This document shows positions 22,246 through 34,426 of a stretch of 64,000 bases of DNA, one piece after another. Where the stretch lies: NCBI GenBank assembly GCA_022661535.1, contig JAKULF010000018.1, positions 434,001-498,000 of the forward strand. Reading direction: 5' to 3'. The translations under genes were made by a program, and so were the position numbers. The notes below the pieces were generated by a model. That model did not search any database and was not told where the DNA came from. It worked only from the letters and a program-made list of their open reading frames with translations. The DNA comes from Eutypa lata. Lineage: Eukaryota; Ascomycota; Sordariomycetes; Xylariales; Diatrypaceae. Position 1 is the stretch's first letter; each line of letters begins with the position of its first letter.

Positions 22246-24749
22246 TCAACCAACAACAACCCGGTTGAAAAAGTAAACATAAGCCGTCTTCTTCATCTCC
22301 TGGACATCGCCGGCCTCGACGACCTTCTCATCATTGAAGAGGACCCAGCGGGGGACGCTCACGCTATCGAGCATCTTGCGGACGAACGCCACGTAATGGC
22401 CCGCGTGGATGCTGGTACCCTTATGGCAGACGATGCTGTGGAGCTGGAAGTTGGCGGGGAGGGTTGCGCTTCCGGCCTCCGGTTCCTCTTTCTTTCCCCC
22501 CTCCTCCGCACCAGATTCCTCGTTGAAGTCCCCCTGGTCGTCCGGGTGGCTGAACAACCATTCGACAGCGCGCTCGACGTCGCCTCCTGTCTCTTTGAGG
22601 GCCTTCCGGGCCTGCGGGGCACCGAAGCCCATCGCGCCGAGCATCTCGATCTTCTCGGGGGAATCGTGCGCACTAGCGCCGCCCACCCCTCCGGCAGCAG
22701 GGGCTAGGACGAGCGGTTCGTCGATATCCGGGTCCTCCATGTGGCCGAAAAGCCACTCCATGGCAGTATTGGCGTCAGTGTTTCCGGTGGCATGGAGGGC
22801 CTTCTCGCAGCGGTTGCGGGGGAACCCCATGGCCATGAGGTCCTCGAGGGCGGCTTCGTTGGGCGCGAAAGATGGCGCTGATGCCGAACCAGAGGCGGAT
22901 GATTCTTCTTCGGGTAGAAGTTCTTCGGATGGCTGCTGACCCGGGGAGAGGTACTCGTCGAGGGGGAAAGGCTCGTCGCCCACGAGGACGGGGACGTCTA
23001 CCTTGCGGGGGACCCAGTTCTCGATGGCCATCTTGCGGGCGTTGACGACGAGCGTTGTGGGGAACGTCTTGAAGAGCGAGCGTTTCGTGAACCCGTCTTT
23101 GCTGCCGCAGGCGGCGCAGGTGAGCTCTACTACTTCCACGGCCGTGAGGTTGTCGAGGCATTGCTTCAGGGTCACGGGCTTGTACAAGGGTTCGCCTTCT
23201 TGGCCTTCGACCGGGGGCAGCTTCTCCAGCGGCACGTCGATGAAGATGTTGTCTTGCTCGTTGGACGTGTAGCGGACTTTCTTGCAGCTCAGGCACTGTA
23301 ATCTCTGCTCTAGGAGGAATCGGAATGGCTGCGTTGGATCGGTCAGGGGAGCTGGGTGCTGAGATCGCGTGATTAGCTTGATGAGGTGTTGTAGGAATTC
23401 AAAGGCGTCTTGTTGGCGCATGGTAGAGAATTCCGCATGGCCCCGACCGATAAGGTGCTTCAGCATGCTAGGTGATAGACCTTTCTGGTGGGGAATCTCG
23501 GGTGAGTGCTCAGAGGCGATGACGTCGCTGTCTGGCTTGGAATATCGACCTGACAGTATCCCATCACCAACCTTCCGGAGCTGTGTTTCCAAATCCTGAG
23601 CTGGATCGAGCACATTAGGCAGATCGAGTTCGGGGACGTTGTATCGCGCTTGGAAGGAGGGCAGATCAAAGAGACACTGCATTATACTAGCGAGATAGCA
23701 GCTGTTGCCCAGGTTCTTTAATCCCGTGAGTCCAGGTCCAAATAGAGGCTGTAGCTCCTTTCCATCCTCCGTTGTCATAGAGAACTCCCACCGCAGATTC
23801 TGTTCGATCTGCATTTCTGTCAAGCTCTTTTCCGTCTTGACTTGATCGGATAGAATGATGCCCCAGTGCGCTAGATGTGGTGCAAGGTCGCTATCCACGC
23901 GCTCCTCGTCACATTTATAGCAGTAGACATCCGCAGTACCCTCAGGAGTGATAGAGCCCAGCTTCACAGCCACTCCATGACTCGATTCGTTAGCATGGGC
24001 AAGTCCATGCGAGTTTCCTCCTACACCACCAAACTGAGCACGACCACAACCCAGATTGCCACATTCCAGGCATAGCCAGAGATTCTCCTTGAGATCGCAC
24101 TTTGAGCAGTGTCCGAGGTCACCGCTCTGGATTTTCCGACTTTCGTGCTGCTGGAGCAGCAGGACATGCTCGCAAGAACTAAGTTCCTGCTCCCAGGCCT
24201 TAACTTCCTCCTGTCGAGAGAAGGTATTTGCCTTCATGATGCCATCCAGAACGGGCGCAAGCTTCGGGTTCGATCGATCGAGGTCCGTAGAACATTCCAA
24301 GCACCTGGGCGTGGTGGTAACATCGTATCGGTCCGCCTCGGTCTCGGCAGCAATGGCTAGCTTGGTCATCTTGGCGGGAGGCTCGTCTTTGACGACCTTC
24401 TTGCGAGTTCGGCGGATGTTGACGGCTAGGGGGTGGCTTCGGGTGACATGGTGGAGGTTCGAATGTAATCTGACGCCGGCACAGCCACCGTTGAAGCATT
24501 GCAGACATACGTTGAGGCCTGTTGGGTCATCCTGGTTGATAGTAGCTGTTAGCACCAGATCATATTGGAAGAAGAGAAAAGAAGATCATCCATATATTAT
24601 GTCTACAGATTGTAGAGAAGAAACAGCTTCACGAGAACCAGGAGAATACATACGATAGAGTCAAAGCACTGGGTACAGTCCTCACGATAGACGGACTGAG
24701 CCGGCGTAGGTGGGCTAAGAGTTACGGATTCGAGATGTGGGCAAGACAT
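22246..24749 (-). CDS. UBP14: ubiquitin carboxyl-terminal hydrolase Ubp14 (USP5 type), 793 aa
   Basis: Exon 1 (24749-24654) encodes [11 protein letters not shown] to CTQCFDSI. It joins exon 2 (24531-22246) at a codon boundary over a 122-nt intron, restoring the first Cys-rich ZnF-UBP-like module (CTQCF...CLQCFNGGC). Order: variant zinc module, canonical ZnF-UBP ([23 protein letters not shown] with later His residues), the USP catalytic Cys box [16 protein letters not shown] (Cys about 310), two UBA domains ([19 protein letters not shown] and [18 protein letters not shown]) inserted in the catalytic domain, and the His box [11 protein letters not shown] near the end. This is the full isopeptidase-T/Ubp14 plan. 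The enzyme disassembles unanchored polyubiquitin chains and so keeps proteasome flux and free ubiquitin up. No defect is seen. Confidence 0.96.
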
Positions 24750-26291
24750 CCTGGTCGTTGTTGCTGGTCAAATCAGGATCAGGATCTGTATATGTATCTG
24801 TCTAGCTATCGTAGACTAATATGGATGAAGAAGTGATGTTATAGGCGGAGAAGTCTGGAGATCGTGAACAGAAAACAAAAGTCCGGTTATGATCTGATCT
24901 GAACTTCTGAAAGTAACGTTAGAAAAGAGTAGGTAGGATTCCTGGAAAGTGCAAAGTTGCAACTGTTCTGCTTACGGGCAAGGGAACTCACTGGTTGCTG
25001 GTTACACGCACGTTAACAGCCTTGCTTGCTCCCCAGGTACTACCAAGATTTGTATGTAGCGTAGCCTTGACACCTGACACCTGAAGCTGAGAGCTGGAGC
25101 TGTATGTAGGTACTTTTAGGCAAGCTCGAGATATGTAGGCTCTGGGACGGTCCTGATTGGTCGAGGTTAAAACAGGCTTAGGCGGGGCTGGAACTTGCCC
25201 CGCGTGCGTCACTGCTCCAGTCACTGCCCAGGTGGTCACCAGGAATTGAGCTTATGTAAGCGCGGAGTACATTTTGACAACTGACTCGATAACTGAAAAT
25301 GAGAGTCAGATTAGGTATGTAGGTACGTTGGTATGTATGCATTTAAACAGCTTTAACCCTCATTCCCCGCCCCTTTCTAGCCCTTGCATAGATGATACTA
25401 CCTGACTACTACGAAGTACATACGAATGCAGTCCTGTCCATTTCAAGATCCCACGTCATGTCAATATAACCAAGAATTCATTACTAGTCAAGAGCCAGCT
25501 TAGGCCAGTTAGATAGACAATAGACGTGAAAAGCGCATATAACCCTCCTGATCGAAAGACACGAATCCAATCTCGCACTTCTCGGTCTCGGAGACGGATC
25601 GGCCATTTCTAGACTTCTCGGCCGCACTGGAGAAGCTCGGGCCAACCAACGGATCTGATAAAAAGTTTGCAGTTGATTTGTCAAAGCCAATAGTTACGCT
25701 AATCAACCCCGCACAGTGTTACTGGGGAAGATTTAGTGGATGATGACCCATTGAAGCAACTGTGATTGTACTGTATGGTGGCCTCTTTTGAACTGTATGT
25801 TTTCACATGAATCAAGCAAAAGACACAGTGTTGAAAGATATCTCCGAGCCATGACTTCATAGAAATTTCCAGGCCAGTGGACAGTGGCTAAGAGTGCTGA
25901 AAGGTCCCTCATTCGCCACGATTTAGGCTCATCCGAGATCGCCGACAAAGGCCGGCATGAATGGGGTTCTGTTTAGGTGCATGTAACTATGTAGTTAGTG
26001 CTTGCTTGTCTACCTCATACTGTCGTAGCGTCATTATCTCCAACTCCACCTAAACTTTCTCCCTCATCAAATCCCTTCAATCACCGAAATACCAATTACC
26101 AACCTAACTACTGACTACTTTCTTGATTTTCTCATCATCTAACTATCCTACCTAGTCAACTATTACAACTCTCGACATTGTCTATTCCGAACGACAATTA
26201 CAGATTGATACCTCTCAACACAATACCATACCTGTCGACGATAAGAACAACCATATATCTATCTACATTGATATTCAACACATCCGCAATA
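24750..26291. other. intergenic between divergent UBP14 and ISU1
   Basis: About 1.5 kb. The segment 26030-26290 is a pyrimidine/CTAC-rich leader typical of the ISU1 5' UTR. Short minus-strand frames at 25480-25950 lack family motifs. A cluster of GTAGGTA-type tetramers occurs at 25311-25340. Confidence 0.45.
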
Positions 26292-27010
26292 ATGTTGTCA
26301 AGACCACTTGCAAACACCGCTCGCCGAGCCCTCGCCTACTCAGCCCCGCGCATCGCCACAAGTGCCGCCCGCCAGACCATGATCCAACAACACCCAGCAG
26401 CAGCCAGCATCGCGCGTCGTTCGTACCACGAGAAGGTGCTAGATCACTACAGCCGGCCCAGGAATACCGGCTCTCTACCCAAGAACGACGCCGACGTGGG
26501 CACGGGGCTGGTTGGCGCTCCGGCATGTGGCGATGTGATGAAGCTGCAGATCCGCGTCGACCCCGACAACAACACCATCTCGGATGTCAAGTTCAAGACC
26601 TTCGGATGCGGTAGCGCCATTGCCAGCTCCAGTTATCTGACCGAGCTTGTCCGGGGCATGACCCTCGATGAGGCCGGCAAGATCAAGAACACCCAGATTG
26701 CTAAGGAGCTTTGCCTACCTCCGGTCAAGCGTATGTATTGTATTTCATCGACTATTGCCCCCTCATTGCATGAATCGATATAGCTATTCCCAATTTCCCG
26801 AAATACCCCGCTCTTTTCTATTGTCGTTGCTACAAAAGATAACGATGCTAACTACTGTGAATAGTCCACTGCTCCATGTTGGCCGAGGATGCCATCAAGT
26901 CCGCCATCTCCAACTACTACACCAAGAACCCGAATGCCCAGACAACAAACCTCGCCGGAACAGCAGCTAAGCTACCAATAGGTGGCGAGGCCATGGCTGC
27001 GTCGGCCTGA
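26292..27010 (+). CDS. ISU1: mitochondrial iron-sulfur cluster assembly scaffold Isu1, 194 aa
   Basis: Exons 26292-26730 and 26865-27010 join in phase (C|TC) over a 134-nt intron. An N-terminal presequence of about 45 residues, rich in Arg, Ala and Ser (SRPLANTARRALAYSAPRIATSAAR), precedes the scaffold domain starting RRSYHEKVLDHYSRPRNTGSL. The three cluster-ligand cysteines are present in GAPACGDVM, FGCGSAIASSS and VKLHCSML. The last is created by the splice, along with the chaperone-binding LPPVK motif. The protein assembles 2Fe-2S clusters in the matrix with Nfs1-Isd11, frataxin and ferredoxin, and passes them on through the Ssq1-Jac1 chaperones. Length and all key residues are normal. Confidence 0.97.
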
Positions 27011-28665
27011 GTTTATTCCTCGTTCTGTCAGTTTTGATTGGTTCTTGGACAGTCAGTACGGGTGGGGGCTTAGAGCAACAGGAGGGGGGAATTATAACCT
27101 ATATGATACGGAAAAGCGGAAATTTCAAAAGTTGGTGAATTTGTCTTGCGATACCCAAATCAATCACTCGCTTGGTCCGAATATGACTAGATGGTGAAGG
27201 GTTCAGGGGCAACACTCCGTCGTTATACCATATGGAGAGCTCTGACTCCGACTAGGCTCGGCTCGGCTTCTTCATGTACATACTTGGTGCACATCCAAAG
27301 GAGTTCAGCGCGTTTGGTTTGTTGTGAGGAGGAGAGAGAGAAAGGGTTGATTAAATCAGTACGATGGTGTCGCTCGATCATTGACTTGGGGTGCTGCGTG
27401 GTTTAGTCGGGAGAATGGAAATTGTGCCTTACCTACGGACGGACGTTTTTGGACGGCTGGAAGAGAGGAAATTGTAACATAGATATAACTTATGTTGACT
27501 CCCAAACCTCCACTTGATCTACGTTAAGTGTTCAACGTGTGCAGTTGTCTGCGCCTAATTCTTCGTCTGTGCTTCTTCCTCTGCGTGTTACTGTCATGTA
27601 GATGATCATAAGCATTGTGTCTCCCTACAAAGACTCGCTACCATATGCAAGGTCAATGCCTGTCAAGTGTTGGATAGAATGGCAGGTCAGGTGAAGAGCT
27701 ACCAGGCTGCCACGCTCCGATAGAAACAGGACGGGTCTAGTGGCCTGTGGCAGTCAGGCTATAGAGCATACAACATAGACCATTTAAAGCATCCCTGTAT
27801 CAGAACCAAGAAGAATCAACTCTAAGCTAACTATCTAGTCGTTCATATGTGTGTCTAAGCCGGAAATCAATCGTAGCTAGCATTCGATGTTGGATTCGAG
27901 CCCGGGGTCCATGAATCAGGGGCTGAGTGGCGAGTACGTAAGCCCATGGCATATCGCTTCCACTTTTGCGGTAGTTGCTGCTGAACCTCATAGAATGTTT
28001 CTATGGGAACCCCCCTCGACTCCTCTACGGAAGGTATTATTCTGGTCTGCGCATACACGAGTACAGGCTACCTACTATCGCCGTGGCATAAGTCAGTCCC
28101 AAATCATGATTTCTAAGTATGTGATTAAGTACTGTCAGGAACAGCAACAAATCCTGCGTGGAGGAGTTTGTCTCCTGGTTTTTTTTATAAAAGAAAACAG
28201 AAATGACAGAGAGCTTAAGACTTAGTTATAGAACAACCGGAGATTACAAGAATCCATCGATTCAATCTATATCTATCTATCGACCGTGCTTGAAACAGAG
28301 GGTAAGGATGCCAAAAGAAAAGGGAAAGGGGATTCTGATTCACAGTAGATCGTAAGGAGTGTGTAGAGCTGTTCCCTCTCTCACGCTAGCCTCGCTATCC
28401 GTCTCTCCCTGCTCTCCCATTAATCCAATAGAGTTCGAAGTCATTGTAGTTCTATGATGAGGCCACATGTAATGGCGGTGTTATTCCGTAACAACCAATA
28501 TATGTGCTCCCTTCCGTCATGTAGATGATCGATCTATTCGATCTGTTTACCTGTTTTCCTATCATTAATTACAGGAACCCTTAGAAAGTCCTCGCTAGAG
28601 GTAGCACCATAGACTACATCATCTCAAACATGACTTGGTAGGCCCAGTATATTATCTGCGGTGCT
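27011..28665. other. intergenic, no supported gene
   Basis: About 1.65 kb. Short plus-strand frames at 27191-27406 and 27887-28225 lack motifs and plausible splicing. No repeat was recognised. Confidence 0.45.
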
Positions 28666-29010
28666 TCAAATCTGCGGGCTGTAGGAGGGAACGTCGTGGA
28701 ATGCGGAAGGCGTATGTCCATATGGGGCTGTCTCGTTGCAAGATGGAGAGTCGTCAAAGTTGAAGGGGGTGTCGTTGGTGAATTCTTTGAATAGAGAGGT
28801 TAAATCGGAATCGGAAGGTTCAACGTCGGGAGACGTAGGCAGTGAGGAATATGTGCCGCCAGAATTAGAATTCCTGTAGTTGTGAGAACTGCTTCCACGA
28901 TTTGGTTTGGAGTGTGTGCTTTCTAGAGTGTGAGTTGAAAAAGAGGTGCTGCTGTCGGGCCCTTGCTGTCGACGACGTGTTTTCCGGGACACGAGTTGCT
29001 GTATTGCCAT
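28666..29010 (-). CDS. possible small Ser/Thr-rich hypothetical protein, 114 aa
   Basis: An ATG-started single-exon frame on the minus strand. It starts basic (VSRKTRRRQQ) and continues Ser/Asn/Thr-rich with a short acidic/hydrophobic segment SDSDLTSLFKEFTNDTPFNFDD that looks like an activation- or docking-type helix. No domain is recognised. An alternative 92-nt intron would join an upstream frame that begins with a presequence-like Arg/Leu stretch, but that frame has no ATG. The gene may be spurious. Confidence 0.35.
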   Translation of the reverse strand: MAIQQLVSRKTRRRQQGPDSSTSFSTHTLESTHSKPNRGSSSHNYRNSNSGGTYSSLPTSPDVEPSDSDLTSLFKEFTNDTPFNFDDSPSCNETAPYGHTPSAFHDVPSYSPQI

Positions 29011-31160
29011 TTACCGTACTTTGGGACCTGACGGGTTGGCGTAATTGGACTTATATGAAAGCCTCTGTAATTCCGGGTTGGCTGCTGATATGGAAGCACC
29101 GATAGCAGTCTTTGAGAGTCTCTCCCAACACGTCGTTGCGTGGTTAGCAAAATGACCTATGAATTTATATTTCATTGGACAAAACGGGCAGAATATAACA
29201 ACTCCTTTAGTCCTACTAAGGTCTTAGTTGTGAGGGATGCTAATCTTCATCATGAAGATGGTAGCATTGCCATCCTCATATTCTTCTGGAAATACCGACA
29301 TGGTCTCTGACAGCGTATTGGTGCGAAGCTCTTTTGATTTGATGATCAAACTTTAGAGTCTTGGTGACGGTCGAGCGAGATTAAGAAGATGTATATCGAA
29401 GAGACTGCCGATAATAATGAATAGTGTTCATGATGTGAAAGGGCCTTACTATTTTCAATGGGATCATTTTGATGGGGATGAGAGCTGTTTGAATGTCTCA
29501 CGAATTTTATGAGCCATCATTGCGTGTCCCTTCATGGAAGTCCATTCAATCTTGAACAAGTTAGCTATGTTTCAGTGAGACGACCTCCATGGACGAGCTT
29601 GGGGGGGGACGAAACTTGAAAGTTTGGAGTTTCGATGAATCTTGCTTAGAACTTCATTCACTGCATTCTAGAATGATTCACGCCTGGGCCTCAGCCAGGC
29701 ATATGGCCCCTTGAGTATAGTTGAATATGCTGGGTTTTTGAAAGACTTCAGTGTATATTGACGAGTGAGGTCCTCTAGAGCTATATTCTAGACTCTCCAA
29801 ACGTCAAAATTTAGATGTTTCAATTGCTTGGTAGACGGCACTATCTACGACTCTTTTTACTCATCGCAACCAAATGATAAATAGACCCTGTGCGGCTGTA
29901 ATGGATATTTAACATTGCTATATACCTCTCATACCATCAAATCAAGTAGCATGGAACATAGCTTTGGGGTACGAGTACTAAATCCCACCTTATCCTAAAC
30001 TCCAGAGTTTCACTGAATAGTGCTGTTAGGAATGGTGAAACACATGACGTCGCTTACTTCTGGATACTGCCCCTCCTTCGTAGATTCCTTTTTCTAATCA
30101 TCACATCAACTTCTACCACTTCTCAAGATTCAATGATGTCACGCGCCACCCAAACTGCAGTGATCTCAGGCTGCATGTGCATGTAGTACTCTGCGCTGAA
30201 AACTCCTGGAGATCGGGCCAAGATAAGGTATACTAAATCTTCAGAGGGGCCTGCCTAGATGAGTTCCCACTATTGATCTGTCCAACGCGTCCATAAGGCA
30301 TAAAGATAAGTAATAGACATGCCTATAAGTCCGTAAGAAGGAACGTCTTCAACCCTGGCTGTGTAAGGCGCATTGGTGAGCTGACTGCTTATACCCATGG
30401 CTTCTGTACAATAAAGACCTGTGATAAGCATATTTGCATACGCGTCGATGGACGCGGTGGGCGGGAGCTATTCAGTATATTTGAATTGCACCATATGTCT
30501 AGATGCATATTCAGTATTGTTAAAGAGAAGACGAAGAGAATTAGAGTTCCTGCTACCTACACCCCGAGATTCTGATTTCTGTAGTCCAGCCTGACCCTTC
30601 CACCAATTTCCTCTTACCATAGATATGAGTGATTATAGATCGAGATAGGATTATCTTTTCATAGATATATCGGAGGGAACTGCGCCTCCTCCCGGCACTG
30701 CCGCATAGTAATTATCTATCAATCAACTGACGTTGCAACTGTAATATTCGCTAGACATTCTTGATGCTACTTGGTTGAAGGCAGGAGGATACTAAGCCAT
30801 TTAATCAAAGAGTTCATCCAATAAAATTTTAATCCAATCATAGCTCTGTAGGTAGGTAGCTACGCATGTAGTAGCAAAGTTCAGACCAGACGAGCCTGTA
30901 ACTACCCCTAAATGATCGTCCGAAGTGTCGTTATAGTGGGGGCTGGTGACTTAAACAAGCCACAGCCCACTCTGTCGCGTCTGTTAAGCCACAGGACCCT
31001 TACTCCAATGATATTAGTGGGACTGCTTATCTTATCGATAATTACCAGGAACTTTTTTCTTTTGCGCCGAGTCTGATCTGATCATCCCCATTTACACGGG
31101 GCCCGTTGCTACACAAGAGCAACACACACGGTACAGTCAATCTGTGCTTCTTCAGTAGTT
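29011..31160. other. intergenic, no supported gene
   Basis: A 2.1-kb AT-rich stretch ahead of DBP3 with no coding frame of note. A GTAGGTAGGTAGC tetramer run lies at 30848-30860. The last 80 bp are the DBP3 leader. Confidence 0.5.
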
Positions 31161-33140
31161 ATGTCGAAACATACCCTAGAAGACGTCGAAGTGGAGGCGA
31201 CTATCCCTCGGAAGAAATCTAAAAAAGAGAAGAAGGATAAGAAGAGCAAAGTCCAAGATGCCGATGTTGCTGACCCCGTTTCGACGCCGGTGGAGAACGA
31301 GGAGGTAGTGGCTTCGGATATTGCAGAAGAGAAGACCAAGAAGAAGAAGAAGGATAAGAAAGATAAAAAAGAAAAGAAAGACAAAAAAGAGAAGAAGGAA
31401 AAGAAGAGAGATCAGGAACAATCCGGTGAAGATGGTGTCGATTCTGAACCCAAGTCCAAGAAAGAAAAGAAGGATAAGAAGAAGAAGAAGAAGCAGCGCG
31501 AGGTGGATGCCGAGGAGGAAGCTGACGCTAATGGTGATGCGACATCGACGGTTGAGGCTGTCAATAGATCTGAACCATCCTCAAGCACGTCGTCAGGACA
31601 GTACCAACAGACCAGTGCCCTCACTGCTGTACCCGAAGCCGAAATCAAGACTTTTCTTACTACGCACCAGATCGTCGCAACAGATCCGTTATCCGATAAA
31701 CCATTGCGACCCATCATGCAATTCTCCCAGCTACCTACATCGACGCTGACCTCCAAGAATCCCTTCAAATCCTTCAAGGCACCGACACCCATCCAGGCTG
31801 CATCATGGCCGTTTGGGCTCGCTGGTCGCGACATTGTAGGTGTGGCGGAGACAGGATCAGGGAAGACCATCGCTTTTGGTCTACCTCTCATCATCGCCGT
31901 ACTCGGGATGCCTAAAGTCAAGAGCGGTGGAAGAATACGCTCGGTCGTGGTTTCGCCGACTCGCGAACTGGCCATGCAGACGAACGAGCAGCTCTCTAAA
32001 CTCGGAGAACTAGTCGGCTTGTCGACAGTTTGTGTATACGGAGGTGCCTCCAAGGAAGAGCAGCGGCACCTGTTGCGGAAAGCCGACATCATCGTCGCAA
32101 CTCCCGGGCGTCTTAAGGATTTCCTCGAGGAGGGCGCTATCAAGCTCGACAACTCCAAGTTCGTCGTCCTAGACGAGGCTGATCGTATGCTGGACAAGGG
32201 TTTCGAAGACGACATCAAGCAGATCCTGAGTTCGTGCCCTCGGAAGGAAGAACGTCAAACCTTGATGTTCACAGCGACGTGGCCGCAGAGCGTACAGGCC
32301 TTGGCATCGACCTTCATGATTAAACCCGCCAAAATCCAGATCGGTGGCAACGAGAGCGGTGATCTCCAAGCTAACATACGCATTGAGCAGCGTGTGGAGG
32401 TCGTGGATCCCAGAGTTAAGGAAAGCCGCCTGCTACAGCTACTCAAGGCGCAGCCTAAAAACGAACGAGTTCTTGTCTTCTGTCTGTACAAGAAGGAAGC
32501 CACTCGTGTAGAGACCTTCCTACGGCAGCGCGGCGGTCTGAAGGTGGTAGCGATTCATGGCGATCTCAAGCAAGAGCAGCGGACGAGGAGTTTGGAGGCA
32601 TTCAAGAGTGGCGAGACGCCGGTTTTAGTAGCCACAGACGTAGCGGCGCGCGGTCTAGATATCCCAGAAGTCAAGCTGGTTATCAACTGCACGGTATGTA
32701 TAAACCTTTTTCTTAAACCGATGGCTACGTGACTCGTAGTTTTACCCCAAACTTTACCAAATATGGCTTTGCTGACTGGATTCGAATAGTTCCCTCTTAC
32801 TATTGAGGATTACGTCCACCGCATCGGTCGTACTGGTCGAGCCGGTAAGATTGGCCACGCTATCACGCTCTTTACCGAGCACGACAAGTCGCATTCTGGA
32901 GAGTAAGTTCCACCCAATCACAGTATACCCCTACTCCAATAATCCAATTCATGTAACATAATAGCTAATTATTTTGTCTCTCTTAGGTTGGTCAACATCC
33001 TCAAAGCAGCCGGACAACCAGTACCCGAAGAGCTGTTGAAGTTTGGTACTACGGTCAAGAAAAAGACGCATAGCACCTACGGTGCCTTCTTCAAGGACGT
33101 CGATATGTCGCAGAAGGGCACGAAGATTACATTCGATTGA
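31161..33140 (+). CDS. DBP3: DEAD-box ATP-dependent RNA helicase Dbp3, 599 aa
   Basis: Three exons (31161-32693, 32790-32902, 32987-33140) join in phase. The first about 130 residues are a Lys/Glu-rich nucleolar-type tail ([27 protein letters not shown]), as in yeast Dbp3. The helicase core shows [13 protein letters not shown] (Q motif), AETGSGKT (motif I), PTRELA (Ia), TPGR (Ib), DEAD (II), FTATWP (III, with Thr replacing the usual Ser), [27 protein letters not shown] (V) and [10 protein letters not shown] (VI, supplied by exon 2). Dbp3 acts in nucleolar pre-rRNA processing for the 60S subunit, around the A3 cleavage step. The end [15 protein letters not shown] is typical of the family. Confidence 0.96.
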
Positions 33141-33547
33141 GAGCGATATGATGGAGCAATTGTCGTGGTGGTATTCGAGTTCAATGATAGATAGAACTGG
33201 TTTCTTGCTAGGTAGGAGTTACGTTACGTATTGAAATAATGAATTATTTGCATCGTGGAAACGCTTTGGGTCGTAATCATGCGCGAAGTTGACTTATTTT
33301 ATGTTTTCTGATCGTGGATAGGTGCTCCTATGTGACCCCTGATTCTACCTGTTTCAATTCTAGGTAGTATAAGTCCACGTTGTCACACCAGAATAGGTAT
33401 ATGAGTCAAAATCATTGCCATTCAACGCCTAAATACCATGTTACATATTAAATCCCCAGCATCGACCCGTCTCTCGGCGGATCTCGAAGGACTTGCTTGG
33501 CCCTGAATCTCCTCGCACAACAACGCCACCAAGTTCGTGGAATAAGC
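33141..33547. other. intergenic between convergent genes
   Basis: About 400 bp of 3' flanking DNA for DBP3 and the DJ-1-like gene. Nothing else was recognised. Confidence 0.5.
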
Positions 33548-34426
33548 TCAACCCTTTCGCCCAAAGCTCATCAACCACGCCCTGAAGGAATGGAACATCA
33601 CAGTAAGAATGAAGGACGGCTGAGTTTTGCCATACTCTTGGGCACGGTCTCCTACATCTATCATCTCGAGTATGATCTCAACTAGCGGGTTCGGGAAGTG
33701 TTTGCTTTGACGACAGTACGCCGCGACGAGGTCATTGCCGTTCGTCACACCACCTGGGGATTCATTGCGTTAGTCACTGTAGGGGTTTGAATGGGCGGGT
33801 GTGTGCGTGTGTGTGTGTGAAAGAAAGAGAAAAAGAGAAAAGGGACGATAGGAACCAAACTTACCACTAGACCAGATATTACCATCCTGAATCCAGCGAT
33901 ACTTATGCCCCACCAGCTCCTTCTCACCAAACCCCTTCTTCCTGATCAAATCCTGAAGACCCCGAGGCCCACACGCCCTCCTCCCCTTCAGCAGCCCAGC
34001 CCCGCCCAAAAGGAACACACCAGAGCACACACTCAGGATATCAGTCCCCGGGTTCTCGCCCTGCTTCCGCAGCCACTCGAGAGGCTCCCTCTCGGGCTCG
34101 ACGAACGGATCCGGACCCGGCACCAGCACGACGTCGAGGGTGCCCGGCGCCACCTCGGCGTCCGCGTAGTGGTGCGTCGCGAGGATGCGCTCGTTCGACG
34201 TCAGCTGGATGGGCTCTCCCGCCCGCACCGTCCCGATGTAGGAGATCTCGACCGACGGCGCCAGGTCCACGACTGCGGCGGGCATCAGCGACGATACCAT
34301 CGTCATGTACTCGTGGCTGAGGGACCCGAACACGTCCACGCTCGCTGCGTCGAAGAGCTGGCATTCTGTTGGGATGAAGACCCCGATTCGGATGGTGGGG
34401 CGTTTGGTGGTGGTGGTGGTGGTCAT
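33548..34426 (-). CDS. DJ-1/PfpI-like (class I glutamine amidotransferase-like) protein, about 255 aa
   Basis: Exon 1 (34426-33865) joins exon 2 (33753-33548) in phase (G|GT) through a 111-nt intron. The start is a Thr run (MTTTTTTKRPTIRIGVFIP). The fold markers are IRIGVFIPTECQLFDAASVDVF, then LVPGPDPFVEPE, and the nucleophile elbow ILSVCSGVFLLGGAGLL with the conserved Cys. The splice restores WSSGGVTNGNDLVAAYC, the downstream glycine-turn-helix seen in fungal members. Fungal relatives are mostly uncharacterised; other family branches are chaperone/glyoxalase-like or transcription-associated. The elbow Cys is present, but a catalytic His cannot be fixed by eye. The intron contains a GT repeat next to a purine-rich run. 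Confidence 0.85.
33799..33819. repeat. GT microsatellite inside the DJ-1-like intron
   Basis: A GTGTGTGCGTGTGTGTGTG run followed by an A/G-rich tract. Read on the gene's strand it is a pyrimidine tract followed by CACACA, leading towards the acceptor. Confidence 0.75.

Noticed and set aside
27887..28225. 112-codon plus-strand frame in the ISU1 3' region
   Set aside because: It has a non-ATG start, no motif, ends in A-rich DNA and has no splice context.
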